64,000 nt of DNA from contig NZ_NEGB01000009.1 in NCBI RefSeq assembly GCF_002135235.1, positions 36,204-100,203 on the forward strand, written 5' to 3'. This stretch comes from Acinetobacter silvestris (GTDB taxonomy: Bacteria; Pseudomonadota; Gammaproteobacteria; Pseudomonadales; Moraxellaceae). The notes below the pieces were generated by a model. It made no database searches, had not been told where the DNA came from, and saw only the letters and a list, made by a program, of their open reading frames with translations. Shown here piece after piece: positions 1 through 10,936 of this stretch (position 1 is the first letter of the stretch; each line of letters opens with the position of its first letter). The translations under genes were made by a program, and so were the position numbers.

Positions 1-790
1 CAGCTAGCTGTGCTGCAGGTTGTACATCTATTTGAGCAAATTCACCCGTATTATGTCGCATCACTTTAGATACAGTCCCAACTAAATAACCCGCAGGAAA
101 ATGCTGTCCTAGTCCAGAACTATACACTTTATCCCCCACCTTAATATTGGCACTAGTAGGTACATATTCCATTTTCAATCGTCCAAGGTCCCCTGTACCC
201 GTAACAATCGCACGCATACTTGAGCTTTCTAAACGCACTGAAAGTGAGTGCTCTTTGTCTGACAGCAACATAATACGGCTACTATGTGGATAGACATTTA
301 TAATCTGCCCCATAATCCCTTTATCATCTAACACTGTCTGACCGACTTTGAGATGACTACTTGCACCGCGATTAATCACAATAATATGACGTAATGGATC
401 TGCATCGGTGCCAATCACTTCGGCAATTTCCATCCTTCCATCAATAATGAGGGGGGTATCTAAAAGACCGCGTAATCGAGTATTTTCAGCAGAAAGTTCG
501 GAGAGTTTTTGCTGACGCACCTGTGCTTGCAACAATTCAGCTTGCATTGCAGTATTTTCACGGCGTAGCTGTGCTTCAGATTTGGTTTGTTGATTCAGCC
601 ATTCTTTCGACAAGACGGGATAACTTGCAAGAGCATAAATAGGATTATATGCCGCATACAAAACATCTCTTGCAGGTTGAATCACATGGGGCATGCGCCA
701 ATTAAAAAATAGCACAACCAAACATGTGATCACCGCAATAATGAACGAGCGAAAAGATGGCGATTGTCTTGAAAAGAGATTCGGTTGCAC
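1..790 (-). CDS. mreC: Rod shape-determining protein MreC (3' end outside window)
   Basis: MreC is a periplasmic scaffold of the elongasome that links cytoplasmic MreB to the cell-wall synthases. The reading frame runs from a GTG codon at 790, preceded by a GGACGAGG-like ribosome site, and is still open at base 1, so about 263 residues are visible and the C-terminus is missing. A short N-terminal cytoplasmic tail is followed by one membrane segment at about residues 14-32, a charged Gln/Glu-rich coiled-coil at about 55-105, and the start of the beta-rich MreC domain. It lies 15 bp downstream of mreB on the same strand, the usual mreBC order, so the two are surely cotranscribed. The identification is firm; only the end is unknown. 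Confidence 0.93.
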   Translation of the reverse strand, partial: MQPNLFSRQSPSFRSFIIAVITCLVVLFFNWRMPHVIQPARDVLYAAYNPIYALASYPVLSKEWLNQQTKSEAQLRRENTAMQAELLQAQVRQQKLSELSAENTRLRGLLDTPLIIDGRMEIAEVIGTDADPLRHIIVINRGASSHLKVGQTVLDDKGIMGQIINVYPHSSRIMLLSDKEHSLSVRLESSSMRAIVTGTGDLGRLKMEYVPTSANIKVGDKVYSSGLGQHFPAGYLVGTVSKVMRHNTGEFAQIDVQPAAQLA

Positions 791-805
791 CGCCTCGTCC
801 TTAGC

Positions 806-1855
<1,050 letters not shown>

Positions 1856-1980
1856 TCAGTTAAACTTTATGTGGGCGCAGGATGGCAACTTTAACTAAAT
1901 GTGATGCTTTGAACAAGTCAATCGCTTATTATAACGCATGATATTTTGAATTTTTTTTAATACTGATTAGGTACGACATC

Positions 1981-2295
1981 ATGTCAACAACAGATGCTCA
2001 GCATCCTGCAGACTTAAATGCACAAACAGTTTCAGCGATTGCCAATCTTGCTCGATTGTCGCTGAATGACACGCAATCTGCTGAATATGCTCAAAGTTTA
2101 AATAAAATCTTGGGAATGATGGACACATTAAAAGGCATTGATACCGAAGGTGTTGAGCCATTAAAGAGCCCATTCGATCACGCTCAACCCTTACGTCAAG
2201 ATATTGTGACTGAAAGCAATCATCGTGAAGAATATCAAGCCATTGCCCCTGCAGTTCAAGATGGTTTGTATCTCGTACCACGTGTGATTGAATAA
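1981..2295 (+). CDS. gatC: Aspartyl/glutamyl-tRNA amidotransferase subunit C
   Basis: GatC is the small subunit that wraps around GatA and GatB in the heterotrimeric GatCAB amidotransferase, which converts misacylated Glu-tRNA(Gln) and/or Asp-tRNA(Asn) to the correct amide. The 104-residue protein shows the family core with IANLARLSLNDTQ near residues 21-33 and the DTEGVEPLKSP segment near 55-65 that packs against GatA. It opens the gatC-gatA-gatB operon; 51 bp separate it from gatA. A GATTAGGTACGACATC leader supplies a weak Shine-Dalgarno. An antisense frame of similar length is a shadow. Confidence 0.95.
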   Translation: MSTTDAQHPADLNAQTVSAIANLARLSLNDTQSAEYAQSLNKILGMMDTLKGIDTEGVEPLKSPFDHAQPLRQDIVTESNHREEYQAIAPAVQDGLYLVPRVIE

Positions 2296-2346
2296 TTTTC
2301 AATCAGCTCAACCTATTATTAAATTTAATCGTAAAGAATTGTACTC

Positions 2347-3825
2347 ATGACTGATTTACACCGCTTATCAATTCGTGAAATGACTGAAGGGTTAAAAAAC
2401 GCTCAGTTCTCTTCGCGCGAGTTGACTCAACACTATTTAAATCGTATCGCAAAGATTGATACTCAAGTCAAATCTTATGTCACCGTGACTGCTGAACAAG
2501 CATTGGCTCAAGCGGATGCTGCTGATGCTGTACTCAAATCGGGTACTGCTGGTATTTTGACGGGTATTCCTTTAGCGCATAAAGATATTTTCTGTACCCA
2601 AGGCATTAAAACCTCTGCGGGTTCTAAAATGCTGGATAATTTTATTTCGCCTTATGACGCGACTGTCGTCGCAAAAGGCAAAGTCGCTGGTCTGATCACT
2701 TTAGGTAAAGTGAATATGGACGAATTCGCCATGGGGTCGACCTCGGAGAATTCTTACTATGGCGCAACTGCAAATCCTTGGAACTTAAACCATGTTCCAG
2801 GTGGTTCATCAGGCGGTTCTGCTGCTGCTGTTGCTGCTGACCTTGCACCGTTTGCGACAGGTACAGATACTGGTGGTTCAATTCGTCAGCCTGCATCATT
2901 CTGTGGTTTAACTGGTTTGAAACCTACGTATGGTCGTGTCTCTCGTTTCGGGATGATTGCTTATGCGTCATCACTAGACCAAGGTGGTCCACTGGCACGT
3001 TCGGCTGAAGACTGTGCATATTTAATGAATGTGATTGCAGGTCATGATCAAAAAGATTCAACTTCTATGGAAAAAGACGTTGATGATTATGTTGCGAACC
3101 TGAATGCGACAGCGGTTAAAGGCTTACGCATTGGTATTCCTAAACAATACTTTAACGTTACGGGTTTAGCTGCTGATGTTAAAGCACGTGTTGAAGAATC
3201 ATTAAAAAAATTAGAAGACATGGGTGCAACTTTGGTTGAGATTGATCTCGACATGGTTGAAAGCTATGTACCAACCTATTATTTGATTGCCCCTGCTGAA
3301 GCCTCTTCAAACTTGTCACGTTATGACGGCGTGCGTTATGGCTACCGTTGTGAAAAGCCTGTTGACCTAGAAGACCTTTATAAACGCTCACGTTCAGAAG
3401 GTTTTGGTGCAGAAGTACAACGTCGTATCCTGATTGGGACATATGCGTTATCTGCAGGTTATTACGATGCCTATTATGTCAAAGCACAAAAAGTACGTCG
3501 TTTAATTCAACAAGATTTCTTAAAAGCATTTGAAAATGTCGATGTGATTGCTGCACCGTCAGCACCGACCACCGCTTATAAAATTGGTGCGTCTTTAGAC
3601 CCAGTTGAAATGTACTTGGGTGACATCTACACCATCGCAGTAAACTTAGCGGGTCTACCTGCCATTAATGCGCCTGTTGGTTTTGACTCAAATAACCTAC
3701 CTGTTGGCTTACAGTTAATTGGTAACTATTGGTCAGAATCTCAATTGTTGTCTGTGGTACATCAGTACCAACAAGCAACTGATTGGCATACTCAACGTGC
3801 CACAATTGCTCAGGAGACAGTGTAA
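2347..3825 (+). CDS. gatA: Asp/Glu-tRNA amidotransferase subunit A (amidase)
   Basis: GatA is the glutaminase subunit that releases ammonia from glutamine for transamidation on GatB. The 492-residue protein carries the amidase-signature Ser-cisSer-Lys triad at K79 (LAHKDIF), S154 (PGGSSGGS) and S178 (DTGGSIRQP), the same numbering as well-studied GatA proteins. The glycine/serine-rich signature spans about residues 152-183. The stop codon overlaps the gatB start in a TAATG arrangement, so translation is probably coupled. Nothing is truncated or unusual. Confidence 0.98.
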   Translation: MTDLHRLSIREMTEGLKNAQFSSRELTQHYLNRIAKIDTQVKSYVTVTAEQALAQADAADAVLKSGTAGILTGIPLAHKDIFCTQGIKTSAGSKMLDNFISPYDATVVAKGKVAGLITLGKVNMDEFAMGSTSENSYYGATANPWNLNHVPGGSSGGSAAAVAADLAPFATGTDTGGSIRQPASFCGLTGLKPTYGRVSRFGMIAYASSLDQGGPLARSAEDCAYLMNVIAGHDQKDSTSMEKDVDDYVANLNATAVKGLRIGIPKQYFNVTGLAADVKARVEESLKKLEDMGATLVEIDLDMVESYVPTYYLIAPAEASSNLSRYDGVRYGYRCEKPVDLEDLYKRSRSEGFGAEVQRRILIGTYALSAGYYDAYYVKAQKVRRLIQQDFLKAFENVDVIAAPSAPTTAYKIGASLDPVEMYLGDIYTIAVNLAGLPAINAPVGFDSNNLPVGLQLIGNYWSESQLLSVVHQYQQATDWHTQRATIAQETV

Positions 3826-5276
3826 TGGCGAAGCTTATTGATGGTTGGGAAGTGGTCATTGGTTTAGAAATCCATACGCAACTACAAACCCATACTAAAA
3901 TTTTCTCTGGTTCTTCGACTGAATTTGGTCAAGATCCGAATACGCAAGCTAGCCTTGTCGATTTAGCCATGCCAGGTGTTTTACCTGTACTCAACCAAGC
4001 CGTTGTCGATTTAGCGGTTCGTTTTGGTTTAGGAATTGATGCTTACATCGATCAAGCATCTGTGTTTGCACGTAAAAACTATTTTTACCCAGACTCACCA
4101 AAAGGCTACCAAATCAGCCAGATGGATAATCCGATTGTTGGCTTAGGTCATGTCGACATTCAGCTTGAAGATGGCTCTGTGAAGCGTATTGGCGTGACTC
4201 GTGCGCATTTAGAAGAAGATGCAGGTAAATCAATTCATGGTGCGGTTGCAGGCATGACCGGCATCGATTTAAACCGTGCATGTACACCTTTGCTTGAGAT
4301 TGTCTCTGAACCTGATATGCGCTCAGTTGAAGAAGCGGTTGCTTATGTTAAAACCATTCATACTTTGGTGCGTTGGTTAGGCATTTCTGACGGCAACATG
4401 GCGGAAGGTTCTTTCCGTTGTGACTGTAACGTGTCTTTACGTCGTCCCGGCAATGAGTTTGGTACACGTTGTGAATTGAAAAACATCAACTCGTTCCGTT
4501 TCATTGAACAAGCGATTAATGTTGAAATTGAACGCCAAATGGACATTTTGGAAAGTGGCGGTTCAATCACTCAAGAAACGCGTTTGTTCGATCCTGTGAA
4601 AATGGAAACACGTTCAATGCGTTCTAAGGAAGAAGCCAACGATTATCGTTACTTCCCTGACCCTGACTTGTTACCTGTGATTATTACAGATGAACAAATT
4701 GAGCGTATCCGTGCAGAACTTCCTGAACTTCCAGTCGCTCGTCGTACACGTTTTGTAGAAAGCTATGGTTTAACTGACTATGACTCGCATGTTCTGACTT
4801 TATCGCGTGAAATGGCTGACTTCTATGAAGCGGTTGTAGTTGCGGCTGGTGGCGAGAAACAGGCGAAATTGGCTGCAAACTGGGTCATGGGTGAGTTCTC
4901 TGCTGCTTTAAACAAAGCCAGCTTAGAACTGCAAAACTCTCCTGTTTCTGCTGAGCAGTTGGGTGGCATGGTTGCTCGTATTGTCGATAACACGATTAGC
5001 GGTAAAATTGCGAAGCAAGTCTTCAGCTTTATGTGGGATGAAGGCAAAACTGCTGATGCCATTATTGCTGAAAAAGGCTTAAAGCAAGAAACTGATACGG
5101 GTGCAATTGAAGCGATTATTAAAGATGTTCTTGCGGCCAACGAGAAGATGGTTGAAGAATTTAAAGCGGGTAAAGAGAAGGCTTTTAACGGTCTTGTCGG
5201 TCAAGTAATGAAAGCGTCTAAGGGTAAAGCTAACCCTGCGCAAGTCAATGAATTGATGAAGAAATTATTGGGTTAA
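3825..5276 (+). CDS. gatB: Asp/Glu-tRNA amidotransferase subunit B
   Basis: GatB binds the misacylated tRNA, phosphorylates the side-chain carboxylate with ATP and accepts ammonia channelled from GatA. I place the start at the ATG at 3825, giving 483 residues beginning [17 protein letters not shown]. That ATG overlaps the gatA stop by one base and has AGGAG nine bases upstream; a longer frame from 3783 would lie inside gatA and lacks family similarity. The kinase domain with GLEIHTQL and [18 protein letters not shown] is followed by the helical and YqeY-like tail domain ending [14 protein letters not shown] hairpin terminator follows directly. Confidence 0.97.
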   Translation: MAKLIDGWEVVIGLEIHTQLQTHTKIFSGSSTEFGQDPNTQASLVDLAMPGVLPVLNQAVVDLAVRFGLGIDAYIDQASVFARKNYFYPDSPKGYQISQMDNPIVGLGHVDIQLEDGSVKRIGVTRAHLEEDAGKSIHGAVAGMTGIDLNRACTPLLEIVSEPDMRSVEEAVAYVKTIHTLVRWLGISDGNMAEGSFRCDCNVSLRRPGNEFGTRCELKNINSFRFIEQAINVEIERQMDILESGGSITQETRLFDPVKMETRSMRSKEEANDYRYFPDPDLLPVIITDEQIERIRAELPELPVARRTRFVESYGLTDYDSHVLTLSREMADFYEAVVVAAGGEKQAKLAANWVMGEFSAALNKASLELQNSPVSAEQLGGMVARIVDNTISGKIAKQVFSFMWDEGKTADAIIAEKGLKQETDTGAIEAIIKDVLAANEKMVEEFKAGKEKAFNGLVGQVMKASKGKANPAQVNELMKKLLG

Positions 5277-5296
5277 TTTAACTTTTTAAATTTAAT

Positions 5297-5327
5297 AAAA
5301 AAACCTCGATTTATCGGGGTTTTTTTA
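5297..5327 (+). terminator. Intrinsic terminator after gatCAB
   Basis: An A-rich left arm AAAACCTCGAT and a right arm ATCGGGGTTTT form a stem with one G-T wobble, followed by a run of T. It sits 20 bases beyond the gatB stop codon. Confidence 0.88.
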
Positions 5328-5361
5328 TATAATCATAAAAATCAATTTTAAATAAAACTTA

Positions 5362-5988
5362 ATGGAAACAATAACATCTATCAGCACAGGGATTAGTATT
5401 ATTGCTGCAATTATAGCAATTTTTCTTAATAAATACGTTTTTCATGAACATAAACGTAAAAAATTTAAAGCAGAATTAGAAAACTATGAAGAATATTTCA
5501 GTAAATACTACGACACTGAAACTTCAAAAAACTTGCCCTTACTTATAAGAGATAAAGCCGCACAAAATCTTACTCGATTACCTAATGTTAATTCAGAACT
5601 TGTGAACTATTTTATAAATTTACATGAAAAATCATTAGTATCATTTGACAAAATTATAGATCACTTTAACTGGGGTGAAAAATTTATTAATATCAAAAAA
5701 GTATCATCACAGAAAAAATTTAAATTCACGCACAAATTTAAAATGCCAAAATTTATTAGAGCATTACACTATATTGGATATGTACTCTTTATCTTATATG
5801 CAATTGGATTGGTCACTAATTACCTATCAATCCCTTCTATTCCTTTTTGGTTAAAAGTAATTTTTAGTTTATGTTCTATCTTCTTGGCATTTATTTGCTT
5901 AAACAAAGCTGATGATATTACTGAAAGTTTTGAGTTTTTAAAACTAATAGATAAGGCTCAGTTAGATGAACTAGAAAGCACTATTTAA
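5362..5988 (+). CDS. Small inner-membrane protein of unknown function
   Basis: I do not recognise this 208-residue protein. The first 25 residues form one hydrophobic segment (SISTGISIIAAIIAIFLNKYV). A basic, Lys/Glu-rich cytoplasmic region of about 110 residues follows, then two close hydrophobic segments at about 137-157 and 161-180, and a short acidic tail. Three membrane spans around a soluble loop are therefore likely. The gene is noticeably richer in A/T and in Lys/Asn/Ile codons than gatB before it. It stands alone between the gatCAB terminator and convergent genes, which suggests an accessory gene. No enzymatic motif is visible. Confidence 0.7.
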   Translation: METITSISTGISIIAAIIAIFLNKYVFHEHKRKKFKAELENYEEYFSKYYDTETSKNLPLLIRDKAAQNLTRLPNVNSELVNYFINLHEKSLVSFDKIIDHFNWGEKFINIKKVSSQKKFKFTHKFKMPKFIRALHYIGYVLFILYAIGLVTNYLSIPSIPFWLKVIFSLCSIFLAFICLNKADDITESFEFLKLIDKAQLDELESTI

Positions 5989-6162
5989 TTTGTCTTGTTC
6001 AGCCTAAATCCTTTTTTATGAGTAAATTTTAAAACCTATATTCTTTTACTTTCTCCTACAAAGGAAAAAGCACCACATCTGATTTTATGTAGGCTTGAGT
6101 TTAATAATAAATACTCCCTCTCTTTTAAGAGAGGGTCATACAATTACTAGAGAAAGGTAAAA

Positions 6163-6702
6163 TTATTCACCCCGAATTATACCCAACTTACCCAAAATAT
6201 CAGGTGTTAAAAACGTCATCACTAATTTATTCAAATCCAAATAACGCACCACGCCCTGCAATTGCTGTTTTACTTCAGGGTTCTTAATAATCTCCTCACC
6301 CGTACTACGCCCTAACTGCTGAAAACTTTCCCCAACCGCTTGTAAACCTTCCGTCTGAATCACGGCTTTGGTCTGCGCAGAACACTGTTCCACAAGCACA
6401 CGTTGTAAAACCTGAGCAAACTTTTGATCAAGCTGAGTCTTTTGCTCAGTCGTGACATTACTAAAAATTTTTAAATCAGGATGTGTAGCTAAAGCTACAA
6501 ATGTCCATTGCAATACCGTCGTTTTATCCGTTGCTGTGGTCGCTTTCACCAAACAATCACTCAACTGATCTACTGTTTGCCCTGCAACTGCAAATTGTGT
6601 AACTCCCAACAATGCAACTGCCATGAATAGAGAACGGCTTATAAGTGGATTTTTTTGGCGAAGAACAACAGAGGTATGGTGTGACATAAGAAGCACGCTC
6701 AA
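6163..6702 (-). CDS. Secreted protein of unknown function
   Basis: The 179-residue product has a hydrophobic stretch SRSLFMAVALLGVTQFAVAG near residues 23-41 that looks like a signal peptide with an AVA-G cleavage site, so the mature protein is probably periplasmic and about 140 residues. The mature part is helical and contains two cysteines (DCLVKATT and VEQCSAQTKA) that could form a disulphide. The first 22 residues are atypical for a signal peptide, so translation may start at the ATG for MSHHTS five codons in, or later. I see no known domain. It is monocistronic and convergent with the gene at 5362. Confidence 0.68.
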   Translation of the reverse strand: MSVLLMSHHTSVVLRQKNPLISRSLFMAVALLGVTQFAVAGQTVDQLSDCLVKATTATDKTTVLQWTFVALATHPDLKIFSNVTTEQKTQLDQKFAQVLQRVLVEQCSAQTKAVIQTEGLQAVGESFQQLGRSTGEEIIKNPEVKQQLQGVVRYLDLNKLVMTFLTPDILGKLGIIRGE

Positions 6703-6967
6703 GCAAAATCAAATTCTTTGTATCACATCTGCTATCCATTCACCTGTTATGACTCTGTAACTTAAAGCCTCAAAGCTTGAGGTTAAAGCCTATCGCTTGA
6801 AACCCATAAAATCATTAATTAACAATTAATATCAGAGTTTTAGTTAAAAAAAATCACAATTATGCTTATAAAGCATCTGTTAAATATCTCTCTTCAAACA
6901 ACCTTTTTCACAGTATAATTACCGCAAACATATAACTTTGGTTTTCCAAACCATTTCTGAGTGCAGA

Positions 6968-7903
6968 ATGTCAAAAAATATCGCAACGCTCATTGGCTTT
7001 ACTGCAATCTTACAATGGTCTTCTATCGTTGGATTACTCAAAACCATCAGTAGCAAGATTGGTGCTGATCTAGCGGTTACATTTATGTACACCCTCAGCG
7101 CCATCATTTTATTACTCTTGTTTCGTATTCCCAACTTAAAACAAATTTCTAAACACTATCTTGTTTTTGCCACCAGTTTATTTGTGGTCTATGAACTGTG
7201 TTTTTCCTATGCGATTGCGCTTGCACAAACACCTGAACAAGCCATCGAAATTAGTTTAGTCGGCTATTTATGGCCAAGCTTAGCCATTGCAACTTTAATT
7301 ATATTTAAAGAACTCAAATTTAATTTTTTAGTGGTGATTGGTCTTATCATTAGTTTAAGTGGAATTATTCTAATTCAAACGGGCAATGGTACTTTCAGCT
7401 GGACATCGGTATTACACAATATTCAGCAAAACCCGACTAGTTATATTTTAGCGCTGCTGGGTGCGAGTTTATGGGCATTATATTGTGTCATCACCAAAAA
7501 ATACAGTAATGGACACAACCCCATTGCACTGTTTTTTCTGGTCGTTGCCATTGTACTGTGGTTAAAAATGCTGCTTTTACATGACATTAAAAGTATGCCT
7601 AGCATCGACACAACCACCCTTATTTATATGGCGATTTTATCCACCGTGACTGCATTGGGTTATGCCGCATGGAATATTGGTATTATCAAAGGGAATATAA
7701 CCATATTAGTGACCCTCTCTTATTTTAGCCCGGTTTTCTCGCCCTTCATTTCTATGCTGATTTTACAGACCAGTTTATCTAGCAACTTTTGGAGCGGTGC
7801 TATTTTAGTCACCTTTGGTTCATTGATTTGTTGGATTTCAACCAGCTGGCAACCCATCAAAGCCAAACTGCTTGCTCTAAAAATGAAATACACCTGTGAT
7901 TAA
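6968..7903 (+). CDS. yddG: EamA/DMT exporter, YddG-like aromatic amino acid exporter
   Basis: The protein is a ten-helix drug/metabolite transporter with two EamA repeats. It resembles YddG, which exports aromatic amino acids and some toxic compounds across the inner membrane. Visible signs are the glutamine/tryptophan-rich first helix (TAILQWSSIVGLLKTIS), the conserved VGYLWPSLAI in helix 4, and GYAAWNIGIIKGN in the second repeat. I start at the ATG at 6968 (MSKNIATLIG), giving 311 residues; a frame from 6938 adds ten unlikely residues. Substrate is inferred from family resemblance only. Confidence 0.82.
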   Translation: MSKNIATLIGFTAILQWSSIVGLLKTISSKIGADLAVTFMYTLSAIILLLLFRIPNLKQISKHYLVFATSLFVVYELCFSYAIALAQTPEQAIEISLVGYLWPSLAIATLIIFKELKFNFLVVIGLIISLSGIILIQTGNGTFSWTSVLHNIQQNPTSYILALLGASLWALYCVITKKYSNGHNPIALFFLVVAIVLWLKMLLLHDIKSMPSIDTTTLIYMAILSTVTALGYAAWNIGIIKGNITILVTLSYFSPVFSPFISMLILQTSLSSNFWSGAILVTFGSLICWISTSWQPIKAKLLALKMKYTCD

Positions 7904-8039
7904 CCCAATATCATTAAGCAAATTAAAAACATAAAAAGTTCGACTAAAGAAAATAATAAACACCTTAAAACGACACGTTTATTGTGCTATTTTTAAGCTA
8001 AAAGATCATATCAATCACATCAAAATAAAGGAAACATAC

Positions 8040-8618
8040 ATGTCAAAACAAATTTTAATGTTAGTGGGTGATTATGCTGAAGATTATGAAACTATGGTGC
8101 CCTTTCAGTTTCTAACAGCATTCGGTTATACCGTACATGCCGTGTGCCCAGACAAAAAAGCGGGTGACAGTATTGCAACCGCTATTCACGACTTTGAAGG
8201 TGAGCAAACCTACAGTGAAAAGCGTGGCCATAACTTTGCTATTAATTATGATTTCAATGCAGTCCATACGCAGGATTATGTCGGACTGGTTATTCCGGGT
8301 GGCCGCTCACCTGAATATTTGCGTATGAATAACCGCATTATTGCAATTGTCCGTGAATTTAATGCTGAAAAAAAACCCATTGCCTCTGTATGTCATGGTG
8401 CGCAGCTACTTGCTGCGGCTGATGTACTTCAAGGTCGTTTATGCTCTGCCTACCCTGCATGTGCCGCGGAAGTTAAACTTGCAGGCGGTCAATATGCAGA
8501 TATTGCTGTAACTGAAGCGATCACCGATGGGCATTTGATTACTGCCCCTGCTTGGCCTGCACACCCTGCTTGGTTAGCGCAGTTTGTGAAAGCATTAGGC
8601 GCGACCATTACCCTTTAA
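8040..8618 (+). CDS. DJ-1/PfpI family protein
   Basis: This 192-residue protein belongs to the DJ-1/PfpI superfamily (class I glutamine-amidotransferase-like fold). The nucleophilic elbow is clear at [10 protein letters not shown] with Cys118, and the partner acid is probably Glu17 in [10 protein letters not shown]. Other conserved patches are [12 protein letters not shown] and [12 protein letters not shown]. Members act as deglycases, glyoxalase III or chaperones; the long [24 protein letters not shown] insertion is typical of the subgroup near plant DJ-1D and bacterial glyoxalase III-like proteins. The exact reaction cannot be read from sequence. AAGGAAACATAC upstream supplies a good ribosome site. 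Confidence 0.88.
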   Translation: MSKQILMLVGDYAEDYETMVPFQFLTAFGYTVHAVCPDKKAGDSIATAIHDFEGEQTYSEKRGHNFAINYDFNAVHTQDYVGLVIPGGRSPEYLRMNNRIIAIVREFNAEKKPIASVCHGAQLLAAADVLQGRLCSAYPACAAEVKLAGGQYADIAVTEAITDGHLITAPAWPAHPAWLAQFVKALGATITL

Positions 8619-8705
8619 CTTTAATAAAAAACAATCATCTAAAAACATACTCCGCTCATTCCACTACACGATGATGAAATGAGCTTTAGCAAAAGCTTAG
8701 AAGTT

Positions 8706-9542
8706 TTAACCATCTATTAACTGATGATGTATCGCTGGATGCTTATTCCAATACCAATAAAAATAGGCATTTTCAGTTTGTAATAATGTATGCGTATTTA
8801 CAGTGGTTTGATCTAACTGCCCCCAACATGCTCGCGCAGAATTACGATTATTATGCAAATCAATAAAATCCTGACCATTTACTTTAGGCCGAGATGGAAT
8901 ATATAAAGCCTGTCCCTGAGGAACCCATAAATCTGCTAAATAAATTTTTCCGAGTTTTGGCCAGTAACGTGCAACAGAAACTACCAATGGAAGCTCTTGA
9001 TCTGTTGATGCAAAGATATGCGGGAAATCGTGGTGCTCTAAATCAGTACAAACAAAGGGAAATAAAGTTTTTCCTTCGCCTACTTTTTTGCCTAAATCTA
9101 AATAAGGACACCAATGTCCTGCAAACATGCCATATTCATATTCAATTTGTGAAAGCGTTGCAACATGACTCTCTATTTTGATTGCCTCACCCTGTTTAAC
9201 TAGGGTAATTCCAAATGCTACGGCATTCTTTCTCGTGGCCCACATAGGCTCATACTCGAACTGTGTGCCATCAAACTCTAATTGTATCTCTACACCATAT
9301 TTAGAATTAATCTTAGTTCCCAACTCTTTAGAAACGGTATATTCACGTCCCTTGGACTGAATCACTTTTCTCTTCGTTATTTTGAGTGGACTTAACCCTT
9401 TCGGCAAAGTAGACAAATACGTTGGTCGCCCTGCATCATTATAAAAATAAGGCGTTTGTTCGATATTGATCTCTATTTTTCGTTTTTCTCGATCTAATAA
9501 TGCTGGTTCAAAATAAATCGACTGTCCCATCAACTCATTCAT
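8706..9542 (-). CDS. Conserved protein of unknown function
   Basis: I do not recognise the 278-residue product. It has no signal peptide or membrane segment and is rich in aromatic residues, with several Trp/Tyr/Pro clusters such as GHWCPYLDLG (about 145-154), ARYWPKLGKIYLADLWVPQG and a C-terminal FYWYWNKHPAIHHQ. This suggests a compact, beta-rich cytoplasmic protein. The first ATG is directly abutted by AGG, so the internal ATG at codon 5 (MGQSIYF) is an equally good start. It is followed 95 bp later by a lipoprotein gene upstream on the same strand, but cotranscription is unclear. Confidence 0.66.
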   Translation of the reverse strand: MNELMGQSIYFEPALLDREKRKIEINIEQTPYFYNDAGRPTYLSTLPKGLSPLKITKRKVIQSKGREYTVSKELGTKINSKYGVEIQLEFDGTQFEYEPMWATRKNAVAFGITLVKQGEAIKIESHVATLSQIEYEYGMFAGHWCPYLDLGKKVGEGKTLFPFVCTDLEHHDFPHIFASTDQELPLVVSVARYWPKLGKIYLADLWVPQGQALYIPSRPKVNGQDFIDLHNNRNSARACWGQLDQTTVNTHTLLQTENAYFYWYWNKHPAIHHQLIDG

Positions 9543-9637
9543 CCTAATTATCCTGTTATTTTAATTTTTGTTCGGTCAGATACATAGAGCGTTTAATTTC
9601 ATTTTAATATTTTACTAAACGCTCTAGCTTCATGGTC

Positions 9638-10663
9638 TTATTTCAACTGCTTTAACATATGCTTCGCTCCAGTGTGATTCTGATTGGCTAAATTTTGTAA
9701 AATACCCGCAGCCTTAGCTTTAGGATTAGAAAATTTACTACTATATGCAGGCACACTGGTTAAACAACGTGCGAATAACACTCCCGATTCAGCATAAGCA
9801 TTTATTCCACTTGAACCATACAACTTGCCATAATTATAGGCTTTTTCAGCATTATTACAGGCACTCACCTGATTTTGACCTTTGTTTAGATCTTTACGTG
9901 CCGCAACAAATAATTTCATCTGTTGAGTTTGCGGTTTTTCCACAATTTTTTCAGGTGGTTTGATCGGGGTTTCTACAACTTTTTCAGGCGGCTTGACTGC
10001 AGTTTCAGATTGCTGCTGGTTACGGTTTTGATTCGCTTGCTGATTGCTCTTCTTCTCTTCCGCTTTCTTTTGAGCTGCGGTATTTAAAGCCGTATTTTTA
10101 TTACTTTGATTTTCTGCTTTGGTTTTTTTCACCGTTACAGTACTAATCGTACTGCTATAAAATTTTTTAACTTCGTCAGCAGACATCATTTTGGTTTGTA
10201 AACTGACGACACGTGTCTCACCATGGGCATCTAACTTACGTTCCGCGACTGGTTCGATAGAAACGATCCAGCGTTGCCCATCCTGTTGCAGACACTGATA
10301 GGCACCAATCCCCTGATGAACACTACTATATGTTGATAGTAATTTTCTCGTCCAAGACTCTCTAATCATGCTCATCGAACTTTTCTGTATGAGAGAAAAC
10401 TTTCCGCCTTTTGCACTGCAATAACTACTTAAATATTTTTTAGGAATTAACGATTGCACCTCCTGATTACTTTGTTTCGGATCCCAATAATAAACATATT
10501 CTTTTGCTGCGCCATTCGTCGCATTTATATTTTTTTGATCAATGAGCTCCTGAGCAGAGCCAAATTTTTGCAGTGAATCGGAGTTAATACCGCCCATACT
10601 GGTACAACCATGTAAAGCCATGCCTACTACGCTACCCGTCAGGATAAGTACTTTGAAGTTCAC
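9638..10663 (-). CDS. Putative lipoprotein with Lys/Gln-rich linker
   Basis: The start is GTG at 10663 with GAGAAG upstream. Residues 1-20 form a lipoprotein signal with lipobox ALHGC (Cys20), so the product should be anchored to a membrane from the periplasmic side. An N-terminal domain of about 150 residues contains several Trp/Tyr/Cys positions. A low-complexity linker at about 185-250 is rich in Lys, Gln and Asn and holds a diverged duplication of a PPEKVVE-type segment. A C-terminal helical part carries two cysteines (VSACNNAEKA and LFARCLTSV) and resembles a repeat-type bundle. No known family is recognised. Confidence 0.72.
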   Translation of the reverse strand: MNFKVLILTGSVVGMALHGCTSMGGINSDSLQKFGSAQELIDQKNINATNGAAKEYVYYWDPKQSNQEVQSLIPKKYLSSYCSAKGGKFSLIQKSSMSMIRESWTRKLLSTYSSVHQGIGAYQCLQQDGQRWIVSIEPVAERKLDAHGETRVVSLQTKMMSADEVKKFYSSTISTVTVKKTKAENQSNKNTALNTAAQKKAEEKKSNQQANQNRNQQQSETAVKPPEKVVETPIKPPEKIVEKPQTQQMKLFVAARKDLNKGQNQVSACNNAEKAYNYGKLYGSSGINAYAESGVLFARCLTSVPAYSSKFSNPKAKAAGILQNLANQNHTGAKHMLKQLK

Positions 10664-10888
10664 TGATGCTTCTCAATAATGCCGAATTAAAGAAAATATA
10701 TCAAAAACACATAAAAGACAAAATGTATGACATTGATTTTAATAATTATTCATCAATGTTTAATTTGATTTTATACTTAAAATTGTAGAATAAATGCCAA
10801 ATAAAACCTCAATTCATGTCAAAACACTGACCACTGAACATTTATTTATACCTTTTATCGCAATTTAAATAAATTTGAAGCTCAAAAT

Positions 10889-10911
10889 AAAACCCGCAAA
10901 TTGCGGGTTTA
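10889..10911 (-). terminator. Terminator downstream of the SbmA-like gene
   Basis: The inverted repeat AAACCCGCAA / TTGCGGGTTT forms a tight hairpin 26 bases beyond the stop codon of the SbmA-like gene. The flanking A-rich tract gives a T-run on the minus strand. Confidence 0.82.
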
Positions 10912-10936
10912 AACAAATCTAAAGAAATTTTAAAGC

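Noticed and set aside
1979..2302. 107-codon frame antisense to gatC
   Set aside because: Lies wholly opposite a clear gatC gene.
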